Positions 25,701 to 36,700 of a stretch of 64,000 nt of DNA are shown piece after piece; the stretch's first letter is position 1, and each line of letters starts with the position of its first letter. The notes under the pieces are model-generated. The model was not told the origin of the DNA, made no database searches, and saw nothing but the letters and a program-made list of their open reading frames with translations. The translations under genes were made by a program, and so were the position numbers. The DNA is from Echinarachnius parma (lineage: Eukaryota > Echinodermata > Echinoidea > Clypeasteroida > Echinarachniidae): contig JBAMJV010009743.1 in NCBI GenBank assembly GCA_037951105.1, forward strand, positions 1 through 64,000. The letters are read 5' to 3'.

Positions 25701-25874
25701 CCCGCCGGTCCCCTCGCTTAGCTATGTAACTGCATACTGCTTATTTAGACCAGCATAAGTAATATACTACAAATTAGATTTTATTTTAAAGATTATTTGT
25801 AAGATTTTATTGACTCTATCGACCCCCTCTCGGGGTATGAGAGTACAAACATATTTACATAGTATAAATATAAC

Positions 25875-26022
25875 AATGGTATATCAATGATAAACATGTG
25901 ATAATATGAACAATGATAAACATGTGATAATATGAACAATGATAAACATAGTAATGATAATATGAACAATGACAAAACATGATATGAACAATGATAAACA
26001 TGTGATAATATGAACAAATAAA
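25875..26022. repeat. 26-bp minisatellite
   Basis: About five copies of AACAATGATAAACATGTG with ATAATATG, some shortened. Reading the minus strand gives repeated HCSYYHMF-like peptide, which is an artefact of the repeat. Confidence 0.9.
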
Positions 26023-26102
26023 CATATTTACAGATGAAGGCGAACTGGGCAATTCACCCTCCTACCGCTACGAGTGTGCCTAATAACATTGCTTACTTGT
26101 AA

Positions 26103-27640
26103 GATATCATTATTATACAGTGTTACCATCTACCCTAGGCTCTTTAGAAAAATGTGACATAATTATTGTGACGAATTTGGCAAATTTCTTTAGCTGGCAA
26201 GCATGAAGTGTATTAAAAATAGTATCCATGTGCAATGCACTAGTTGGTGTTAGGTTACTACCACACAGGTTAATTGGTATATACATTTTTCTCTCATTTT
26301 GAAAGAATGTACATACAAAAACATAATGAAATTCATCACCAATGTCTATTGATGTACAGAGTGGGCATTGCAAATCATGTACTACATTTGCATCAAATCT
26401 GCCTTTATTGACTGGTAATCTATGTGATCTACATCTAAACTTGCTTAAAGCTACTGCTTCTTTCTGACATAGTATCTGCAGGTACTTTTCATATGCTAAC
26501 TTACTCTTAAACATCCTATGTTTTGTGCAAATTCGATTTGGCCAGGTAGCTGCGCTCCATTCCTGAATAGAAACTTTACGGTTTGATTTCGAGATTTATG
26601 CAACGCCCCCTGTTTAGCAATTGCTTTTTTTTAAATTACCATTATAATCAAACGTCACTCCTAAATATACAAAGTCATAAACAACTTCCAGTACATCACC
26701 ATCATAAACAAATTCTGGAATTCTTCGAACTTTCCCACGTGATAAACATTTTGTTTTCGTTTTGCTGGCATTAACAGTTAAAGGGATAGTTGAGTTTTGG
26801 TAGAGAGGGTGCTAGACTACTTATTTTTTTTGTGAGGTAATGAAAAACTGAGTGTAAGATTTGAAAGAGCATAATATTTATATAATAAAATCATCTTTGT
26901 TTGATCAAAATCGGTTCAGAGACGGCTGAAATATCCATAAATATAACAATTTGTAATAAAGCTGGGGCCCCAGGTATATTAGAGAATTTTGAACCAGCCG
27001 TTACAAATTGTAAAAAAATGCTTCCTCTTTTCAAAAAGTTACAAAATAGGTATTTAAATAGTTGTTGGTTATTTCTCTATCTAATCACTATTTCAACAAA
27101 ACATCACATGCACAATATTTTATTCAAAATGGTTGAAACCGATGAGTGTTTAAAGAGCGCCCTCTTACGTTTTAACGGCTCTTTTTTAAAGATAACATGA
27201 TCTTTACTACGTCATTTGTAATTTTGTGTTCCTTTCTAGTTATAACTATTAGTTTGTAATGTAATGATGCAGGTTTTGGTTACTAAAATTCAGTTTTACC
27301 AAAACTGTACTCTCCTTACCAGAACTCAACTATCCCTTTAAGTGCCAAGTATCACAATAAACTTTCACTGCGTTTAGGGCTTTTTGCAACTCTTCAGGAG
27401 TTTCTGCCAAAATAATAGTATCATAAGCATATAATAACGAGAATAAATCCTTATATATTTCAATATCATCAAAAGACAACTTATTTTTAATAATAGTATT
27501 AAAAAATGCTAAGCCCTTGTATATACGAGTTTCCAATAGATTGTTGAAAATCGTTCAATTAAATAGCAAACAAGAGAGGTGACAGGTTTTCACCTTGACG
27601 CACTCCAATATTGCATGTAAATAAATTAGACATCTCTCCC
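26103..27640 (-). mobile_element. Degraded non-LTR retrotransposon fragment split by a MITE
   Basis: On the minus strand 27640-27338 encodes reverse-transcriptase pieces: GVRQGENLSPLLFAI, a stop, then LLYAYDTIILAETPEELQ, where the catalytic YADD has become YAYD. After the TTAA MITE the frame resumes with VNASKTK and runs to a cysteine/histidine region CPLCTSIDIGDEFHYVFVC (26514-26113), typical of the C-terminus of Jockey/CR1-group LINEs. It is 5'-truncated with stops, so dead. The adjoining 27641-27820 sequence is unrelated. Confidence 0.8.
26782..27337. mobile_element. TTAA-flanked MITE, family I, inside the LINE fragment
   Basis: 556 bp, ends AGGGATAGTTGAGTTTTGG and AACTCAACTATCCCT, TTAA at 26778-26781 and 27338-27341. 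Without one TTAA and the insert, the LINE reads continuously W-H-L-T-V-N-A-S-K. It is nearly identical to 37155-37715, indicating recent activity. Confidence 0.93.
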
Positions 27641-27826
27641 TTGCTTTCGTTTTGTTCACGTCCACAACTGAATCGCGTCGAGAGTGAGCCCTACTGCACT
27701 GGGTTGACTAGGCACGTTGACTGTCATTCGTTACCTTTTCGTTTTCACACGTTGACGCTCGATCAGTCATGCCGCGCTCGCGCGAACACAGGCACGCATA
27801 GGAAGCACATGCAGTCGGCTAGCTAA

Positions 27827-28418
27827 TGCTACGGTCACAAATGGTCCGATTTGGGCTACGGCGCCCGTACGATGCCACTTTTAGGTGAAATCTTGTGGGA
27901 ATCTTGCGGCGCCCGCACGGGTGCCGTGGCTATCGTACGGTCGCCGTTGCATTTTTCCTCGCCGTACGATGTCAACAAATTGTTTAACGCGGAGTTAAAA
28001 CAAAAAATGCATCGTACGATTTTGTACTTGCCGTAAGCCCGTAGACATATTGTAGAGAGCATCGCACGGGCACCACAAAGGTATCGCACGGGCACAGCAC
28101 GGACATCGCAGCCTTTTTTTTCTCGTATATCGTACGATTTTGAGACTAAATATTTGGCCAATCAAATCGTACGGGTACCGTGGAGTCACCGTAAGAGTAC
28201 CGTAAGGCACCCGTACGGGCACTTAGTTTATGTTCACGGGGGCCGTGCGATTTATGTTTTATTTTAAGACAAAGGTCATCGTACGGGGCCCGGAGAATAT
28301 GTGACTGCTACTCTAAAATACCACAGACATCGTACGATATTACGATTTCCCCAAATCGTAGAAAAAACGCCGTAGGGAGAAAAATCGTACGGCGCCCGGA
28401 CCATTTGTGACTGTAGCA
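27827..28418. mobile_element. TAA-flanked MITE with CGTACG subterminal repeats
   Basis: Ends TGCTACGGTCACAAATGG and CCATTTGTGACTGTAGCA are inverted (one mismatch) and TAA flanks both sides (27824-27826, 28419-28421), as in PIF/Harbinger insertions. ATCGTACG or its variants occur about a dozen times inside. Minus-strand frames here have no known motif. The 592-bp length fits a non-autonomous element. Confidence 0.85.
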
Positions 28419-28421
28419 TAA

Positions 28422-28944
28422 GCCTAACCATTTCTTGCCCGACCCTGGCCCATGGACATCGCCACGGCATGCCGTAGTGATATACGATGCCGTACAATAA
28501 AATGTAGACGTTTGCATTCATGTAATTCATTTCATAGCATACAAACAGGCCAAACACGTGTGTGTGGCATCGTACGTAATCGCAATGCAAGAATTATTAG
28601 AACAAAATGGATAAACTAACATGAGACTCGCTTTTAGTATGATATTTTCGCGTTATCATGCATCTCGAGAAGAGTATGACGTCATAAACAAGACATGGTG
28701 ACCGTCGTTTGGGTCGCCGGTGAAAACAGGCCTGGGGTGAACGCGTGCTCAAATCTGACGGTGAGCGTGTGGGCGATATTGACGCATGCGCAATGCATGA
28801 AAATGACGTCATCTCGGCGAGGTGAGGGCACGTCAACCGAAAACGAAAGCGCAACAGCTAGAGTACCGCTGAAGAGTTGGGAGGACCTTGCGAAGGTGAC
28901 GAATATTATCCGTAATAAGATGATGACACGCTTCAAGTGATGAT
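28422..28944. other. Intergenic, no gene seen
   Basis: Moderate GC with several open stretches on both strands but no recognisable domain. CATCGTACG repeats continue to about 28575, suggesting a second, older relative of the TAA MITE. The 28800-28905 part (CTGAAGAGTTGGGAGGACC) resembles the GATGAGCTGAGAGGACC landmark of the receptor 3' repeats. Confidence 0.35.
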
Positions 28945-28945
28945 A

Positions 28946-30233
28946 TTGGGCCGTATGCATAAAAAGAAGCAATTGCTTGCAAGCAAAAGCAATTGCTTAC
29001 TGCTCGTAAGCAATTGCTTACCAAACAAGCAATTGCTTTAAACCTTTTACTTGTTTTGATAAGCAATTGCTTGCGTTTTTTTCAAGCACCTCCAGACCAG
29101 CTTGAGCTCTTGCTTAAGGGCCGATCATACTTGCGGCAGTGGACGTAGTTGAACGTAGTGGAGGCTAACGTAGTTGAACGTAGTTGTAGGTACTTTAAGG
29201 TAGTTGAACGTACCGGCATCCTTACCGTACCGTAGTTGTCCGTGATGCTAACTTGATATAACTCGGTGCAGCCGTGATCTTCGATTTAATTTCTGAACAT
29301 GTTCAAAAGAGCGGTACGTTAAAGGCATCAGTCTAACGTAGTCTAACGTAGTTTAACGAAGTCTGACGTAGTCAAACGTACTTCGCTACGTACTCAAACG
29401 TACCCTAGCGTACTCTAACGTACCTCACCGTGCCCAAAACCAGCATTGGCACTCTTGGTCCAGACATTTTTAAGCACACAATTAGACAACTTGCTTAGAA
29501 CTGCTCAAGGCCGTACAACACCGTGGGCTGGCTGCATTACTCCGTACTGAGTTGCTAAATAGACCGTAGTGACGTTCTTTTGCGTAGTATTGTGTAGTCT
29601 AGCGTAGTGGCTTCTGTAGTCTACCGTACTCAAGCGTAGTCAGACGTATCACTCCGTACCTGTCCGTGAGTGAGCTGCATCGGCATTACCGAAGTCTAGC
29701 GTAGTCTAGCGTAGTTTATCGTACTTGAACGTACTTATCTGTACTCTTATGTTAAAGTGAGTGTGGTACCATCTTTAAGTGAAGAGCCTGAGGGCGCTTT
29801 CCTCTCGCAACTGAACATACCGTTTCAGGATGATTACAAGCTCCTTATTCCAGAGGTTATGTTGGGTTTCATATTTAATCAAATTCCTGTTTTTGTTTAC
29901 TTTTTACGGCAATTTTTGTCCATCGATCTGCACAGGAACCCCCCTGATGCTCTGTGCTGTTTCCCCCTATTTGCGTAATAGAAATACTGGTGCCAGGTCG
30001 TACACGAAGCGTTGTTGTCCTGCAGTATGATGTTCGCACAACCGTAACGATCCTTTGTCCAACACGTAAGCAATTGCTTAGGCAGTGCAAGCAAAAGGTT
30101 TTAGCACAAGCAAAAGCTTGTGCATATGAATTCAAGCAATTGCTTGAACTTGATGTTTTGGTTGACAAGCTCTTGCTTGTGCTTTAAGCAATTGTTTATA
30201 AGCAATTGCTACTTTTTATGCATACGGCCCAAT
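28946..30233. mobile_element. 1.3-kb inverted-repeat element with internal satellites
   Basis: Ends TTGGGCCGTATGCATAAAAAG (28946) and CTTTTTATGCATACGGCCCAA are exactly inverted for about 20 bp. AAGCAATTGCTT palindromes crowd both subterminal zones (28970-29070, 30060-30210). The middle 29130-29750 is a degenerate array of (T)AACGTAGT / CGTAGTCT. No reading frame is convincing. The target duplication is not resolved. Confidence 0.75.
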
Positions 30234-30298
30234 GTTCAGTTGCGAGAGGAAAGCGCCCTCAGGCTCTTCACTTAAAGATGGTACCACACTCACTTTAA
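29752..30298. repeat. Perfect 67-bp inverted repeat, 29752-29818 / 30232-30298
   Basis: Both arms carry AGAGCCTGAGGGCGC and TGGTACC. The right arm is the start of the 3' repeat array of receptor gene 2; the left arm lies inside the 28946-30233 element. The loop is 413 bp. Confidence 0.95.
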
Positions 30299-30479
30299 TA
30301 TTACGAGATGTCCATTATCGATTATAGCAGAAAGCTTTGATGATCGAACTGGTGTGGCGATAAGGAGAGATAAAGTGTGGACGAGTCTCGCTTGGTCCAC
30401 ACATAGTCCAGGTTCGTGATGAGAGCGCACCAGGGGCGCCCTCTGGCTCGACAAGATGACGCCACAGTTACTTTAAATT

Positions 30480-30705
30480 CGCGTGACATCGAGAGTCCCG
30501 CGGATGAGCTGGGATGACCGGGCTGAGATGACGATTAGGTTGTTACAGTTGGCAAAGTCAGTACGAATCACACGACATACGCGAAATACAGGTCGAGAGA
30601 AGTGCGCCCTCCTCTAAAAGATGGTACCACAGTTACTTTAATTTCACGAGATTCCCATGACAGCTAGGGTCCCGCCGATGAGCTGAGAGGACCGGGCCGA
30701 GATGA
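30480..30705. repeat. M4-exon end repeat downstream of gene 2
   Basis: The same unit as at 70-800. GATGAGCTG appears at about 30502 (diverged copy) and at about 30676 (inside exon 8), about 174 bp apart, with CAAAGTCAGTACGAATCAC between them. A further partial copy of the 3' sequence begins at 30235. Confidence 0.8.
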
Positions 30706-33700
30706 TGATGAGGAGCGCGAGACTGATGACGAAGAAAACTCGGTCCAAGCATTCAGCCAGGAACTCCATGTCCGTACGGCTCGACTGGAAGCAGAAATAT
30801 AAAATAAGTAAAAGGCGTGTTATCTTATTGAATTGCTGAACTTCATCAACATCGGGTTTCTTTTAGCAATGTAGTTGATGAATAAATCAAATTTATTGAC
30901 ATGTTATGTTATTAACAATAATGAATTAGGGAATTTGAGAAAGTGAAATATTGTCGACAAGAAACTTAACTTTAAGAAGTTGATTGAAATGTGTACCCAT
31001 CGATATTATATATATGGTAAAAAATGGTGAAATCATTGACCCTTGACCAGGCAGAGAAGGAGATGATCCACCAAGAGGCTGTTAACTGACATGCCAACTG
31101 GCCTATATATATACATGAATGACAGGCGTCAGGGTGAGAAAGTGAGAATACTGAAGGTTGTACCTTAGATTCTTCGTCATATTTCATTGAGGGGCAACTG
31201 GTCAATGTGGTTAGTTCCGGCGACCAACACCAAGTAAGGTATCATAATATAATCGAATCTTTATCGAAACAAAACTTACAATATTTATTAGCTGCTCTCC
31301 AAACATGTCAAACAAAATATTGCGTAACTATGTGATTTCCCACATAATCACAAATGATATTGCAGATATATATTATATACCTTAGATTCTTCGTCATATT
31401 TCCTTGAGGGGCAACTGGTCGATGTTGTCTGTTTCTGAGGTTCTGGAGACCATGCTTCCGATGTCTTCAGAGTACCCGTTTCCAGTCTGTTTCCATCTTC
31501 CTCCTCGCCCTTCTCATCTTTAGTAGTGGGTAGAGCGGTGACTCCGGAAACATCTATAGATGCCTCTATAGAGGTAGAAAGAAAATAAATTGTTGAATAC
31601 AAGAGTCACATGCGTATAGCCAATAGCCGTGACATTCACATTTCATGCAGGCGCTCTAAATCCTTGCGATGAGTGTATTATCGCACGAAGTAACGTTTTT
31701 CGAGGTACGTACAAACATTATGCGTGATTGGCTAAAATAACTAATGCTTGGTAACATGGATTTGGAGCGCAACGCGTTCATTGCGTACAAGGATCACACG
31801 CCGTGCTACAGACAGACATCAAAATTAATTAGATTAATATTTTAGCGTGTTTGAAGATATTATATTCGAGTGTCTCCGTCTTCCCTCTTGGTTTCCTAAT
31901 ATTGAACATAAACTAATCTGCAGCCAACAATGAAACGATTTGTTTTGGTTATAGTCTTATTTATCCAGGTAAGCCTCTTCGGTGCATAACTCGGTCATTT
32001 GATACACTTCCGCACTTTCTCCACTCCCTGTGGAGCATTCCAACAGGTGCTGCTTTTACAGTGCTTTTTATACACCCTCATTCATACCAAATACCCGTTT
32101 TGCAACTGGGCGGGGAGCAGCAATGTGGATAAAGTGCCTTGCTGAAGGACACTAGTGCTGTACTGGCGGCATCGATCTGAGTTCGAACCGGCCAGCTCCC
32201 GTGGTTTGCAGTCAAGCGCGCCTATCCGATTGTGCCACACCTTCACTCCATTTATTTTAAATACCATGTTCGATTTTGTCGTGTTTGAAGTCAGTTGGTA
32301 TAGTATGCAAAGTACTAAATAGATAATCTAAAGAAGAACATGATAATTACCTTGAACGGAACGTCTCCTCAGGCGTCGGCATTCCATTTTCTTCATGAAA
32401 GTGACGGTGCCGAGGAAATCGAAGACGAACCACCTAGCGCGTCGGTTCCTAATCGTCCATTCCCGAAAGGCGATGTTAGTGGCGACGATGGAAAGAGACG
32501 TAATGATCACGAGGACGATCAGGGACGAAGCACTGTAGATGACGATGATGGGCTCCTGGCCTGGCACCGACGTCCGCGGCATGATGTCGGCGATGACGAT
32601 TTGGAAGACCGTCTGCCCCAGGACGAGTGAGAGGCACGCCGAGACGCGCTCACCACCTTAAACAAGAAAAGAGAATTTTACAAATTAATTTAATTCATCA
32701 TTGTCGTTTGCATACATTATCTATTTATTCTCCTCAAAAAAGCACTTGAACACATTTGGAGACAGTTCCGAGATAATTGGTTGTAGCCTATTTGTCTGAC
32801 TTTGTCACATGCCTATATAAGGGGACATTTAAATGGAATACGATCCTCATGTTCTGTATGTCTTTGATCGCGTAATTTGTCTTTGAAAAATCGGTTTACT
32901 GCTGACCACATAGTTTTTTTTATTACACCGATATCGTCAACTTTATGTTTAATGAAAGTTGATTCATATTGCGTCTTTTGGAATTAAATTCATGGCTTCA
33001 TAATATTATGTCGTACAAACCACTCTTTAATCATGTTAATAGAACATCTTCTTGATCCTCATGTGCTTGATTCTCAGATAAATACTTTCTGAAGTTTCAA
33101 GCTCTGCGTCGATATTGATAGAAACAATTCAGTGGAATACACCATGAATTGTAAGTAAATCAATCCAGTAGTAAAATGGAGAACGTAATTAGGGCAAGGA
33201 GGTAATACCACCTTGGTTAGAGCTCTCGCAATATGCGACTTAACACGGGCTTAACACCGTCTACCAAACGTTTAGCATACCTTTGAGCGGAACAAAGAAC
33301 GTCATCTGCGCCAGTACGTTAAGGACTACGAGTGGCGACATGACGTTGCGCAGGTAGAAATCTGGCAGACGGGTCAACGAAATCCTGATGTCCAGGGAAT
33401 TGTACGCGAGGTTCATTCCGGGTGGCGTGGTGTCATAGGAGGAACCGGTGATACTCGTGATGTCCCACTGTTGGTTCTTGTTGCTGAAGACCACCATGAG
33501 TCCAGGGACGAAGACTAATATATCGCTTTTGTGACCCGGGACGCCGATGGTGATGTCGCAGACGTGCGAATCGTAGGGGAAGTCAGGCAGCGTGATCGGG
33601 CAGGTGGTCGCATGGAGAAGCGGCGACTCGACGACGGTCGTACCGTCTGCCGATAGTAGTGCGGCAGACGCATCGGGGTTGACGGGCCGCTCAGGTTGGC

Positions 33701-36700
33701 CGGATCCAACCCTGCCAAGAAAAAGAACGATACACAAACAAAAATATTATAGCGGAACGCACATCGTAATTCTTCAAGAATTGGAACATACAAAGCAATC
33801 GTCAACGAACATAATATTCAATAAAATAGTTATCCAACTTGGTATATGTCGTGAAAACATGGCGAACCCATGTCATGCCTGTGAGTTCTAGCAATATAGC
33901 GTCCTCATTAAAAATCGACACAGCAGTTACTTTAATGTCCCTTTTTGTGTGTAAATTTGATTGAAAATAACCAGGAACTAAATTTTAATAACAAATTTAA
34001 AGAAGCAAATATAAGGGAATCGAACCTTCGATCCCAAACTACCAGACTGCTGGTGCAAAAAAGTGAGCCTCTAAAATCCTTTAGCTAGGGTTAAAGTAAT
34101 CCAATTACTTTGTCAAATATTGTCACTTCTCTTGTGCCTTGTTGTTTGGCTTATGGTTACAGAAGAATCACACTGGTTTTGATTTTTCAAAAATGTCTTC
34201 CTAGTCATGGATATATAAAGGATTGAAATGAAATGCGTTCCGTAACGCTTTTCCCGGATAATTTGGATAGTACTTCGATCCGAATGCGGATACGTACTTC
34301 GCGCGAACGATCAATTGTAAAATAGACATACATGTTTTCCCTTTCAGGGCCCCGTTGCAGAAAGAGATACAATCGATTGTAAGTTGCAATTAATCGTAAG
34401 TCATATCACGTGTTCTAGATGCGCAAATCTGATTGGTTGAAACGCGTACATTTTCTGACTTACGATCAATCGTAACTTACCATCGATTGTATCTCTTTCC
34501 GCAGCGGGGCCCTGGTTAGGTAAGCCTATACAGCGTTCCTTTTCTATGAAACGTTCACACATCGTGGTACTGGTATATGATCGAAGTCTCAAAAATCACC
34601 TTGGGAAAGATTTAATGAAGTCAATAGATCACTTTAATGGCATGAGGTAAGTCTAGTCAAGCAAACCTTAAAGGGTACCACCACCCAAAAATAATATTCT
34701 TATTAAAGAAAGGTAACATCTTTAGTATTCCATTCCATCAACAAGTTCACACAAATATGTTTCCAGAAAAAAGAAGAAACAAATTGGAAACGCATCACCA
34801 TTCTAAAGCATGCGTTAATGCGGTCTAAATGCGAAGACTGCGATGCGTGCGGTGAATTGCGATGTGTGTGCAGAGCAAACGAATCGCCTTGGAATCTATT
34901 GTCTACAAACGTACGCGTGAATAGCATTGGCGCACTCGCAAATGGTTGGCCCGTATGGAACCAGGAAATAGCAGTGGTTCCGTAAGTGGTGGAAATTAAT
35001 TGCTTTGTTTATGAATTACACAACCCTTTGCAAAATGTTGGGTATCTATTTGATATCACAAAACGGTACCAATACATATAATAATGTGTTGTTATTTGCC
35101 TGGTGGTCCCCTTTAAGTCTCGGGTTCAAATCTTACTGACTTGTAAACATGTTTTGCACAATGGGTGGGTGGTGACCATGCAAACTACTCTCCGGAGTGA
35201 ACATGGTAAATGTATAATCTACCAATACAAAAAATGTTTGAATCAATTATACAAAAAAGCTGCATCACTTCGGTGATACCTCGCATATATCCCTAAGTTG
35301 ATTTCTATCCTTAGCATTAATGTCAGGTTTATAATAGCTTCTGACCACACGAGCAATGAAAACTAAGGGGTTTCAGGGATGAACCCCCCCCCCCCCCCCC
35401 CACTAGGGTTATATACAGCTCAGTCGGTAAAAGCACCGGTCTAGCAATCCGGAGGTCTCGGGTTCGAATCCCGTTGGAATCCATTTCCTTTGCTCTTTTT
35501 CATTCATATTATATATTTCTGGTCAGTTTGTCTAGATATGTTTGAATCAAGTATAAATGTTATGACTTGATATAGGAGCACCGCCAGCAACGAGACAACA
35601 AGACAACTTTCACTTACATGTTTTGCACTATTAGTGGCGGTGACCACACCGACGCCATCGGGACTGTTATCCGTGTCAGGTTGCCGTAGTCCTCGGGGTT
35701 CCAGGCCAGTCGAGTGTCCCTCCATGTCTGAACAAAACGAATCAAAATAATAATACAATTAATATACTCCATTTATATATCACCTGATATGATTGATACT
35801 CATCTCTAAGCGTTTACTTTATTTATCCCGGGGGTGTTTCACAAAGACTGTTAGAAAGGAAAATAAATTACAAATCATAATTAGCTTCTGACCACTCGAG
35901 CACTGAGAAGTGAAGGGTTTCAGGGACGAACACAGCACCAAGGCTTTCTACCGTATAGCTCAGCTGGGAGAGCACAGGTCTAGCAATCCGGAGGTCTCGG
36001 GTTCAAATCCCGGAGAAACCCCATTTTCTTTGCTCATATCAAAACATTGAAATAGTAGTAAGTGATATTAGAAATAACATGTCGACGTACAATAGCCCAA
36101 TAAGATACAGTCATACCTGCGAATATTATAGTGACCGCCTATTAGGAGAACATTGTTTATGCAGGGGCCACTTTAAGGTCCACTATAGACAGATGGCCAT
36201 TAAGACAGGTTTGACTATATAACACTGATGTAATTCGCACCAGGTGTGTCGCACTGCGACCCAGTTTACATATCTACACAAGTAGCACCCATCTCTGATC
36301 AGAATAAACACTTATCGTGTTAAGAGGTTCAATAACATGATAACACCCGACCAAGTAACTTACCATAGTTAAATATGAGACTCCTCGGAGAATTTGGTTG
36401 CGTTCATCCTAAATAGATAATATAAGAAAATGAGAACAAAAAAAAGTAACATGAAAGTTATTATAATGGGAGAAAAACAAGAGGGATGGAAAGTACAGAC
36501 GTACATTTTCTTAAGTTATCGTGCTTCATTTAATTGTTTTAATTTTATTTATTTCATTTGATGGTAATAAGTAATCATGTTCGATTTGATTTAGTTTCGT
36601 TATATTTCATTAAATTTGTCGTCGCGGTATGTAATGATCTTTCACACGTTCGGTGATAAAAGCGTATAATTTGGATTATCAATTAAGTAAATGTGACTAC

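Noticed and set aside
27851-28590. Several frames on both strands near 27.8-28.6 kb
   Set aside because: They fall in a TAA-flanked MITE and its relatives, with repeated CGTACG words; no protein motif.
32082-32267. Small minus-strand frame
   Set aside because: It overlaps a tRNA-derived SINE-like element and has no motif.
35409-36023. Functional tRNA-Ala genes
   Set aside because: The A and B boxes are good but the acceptor stems do not pair, and related tails show they are SINE-like.
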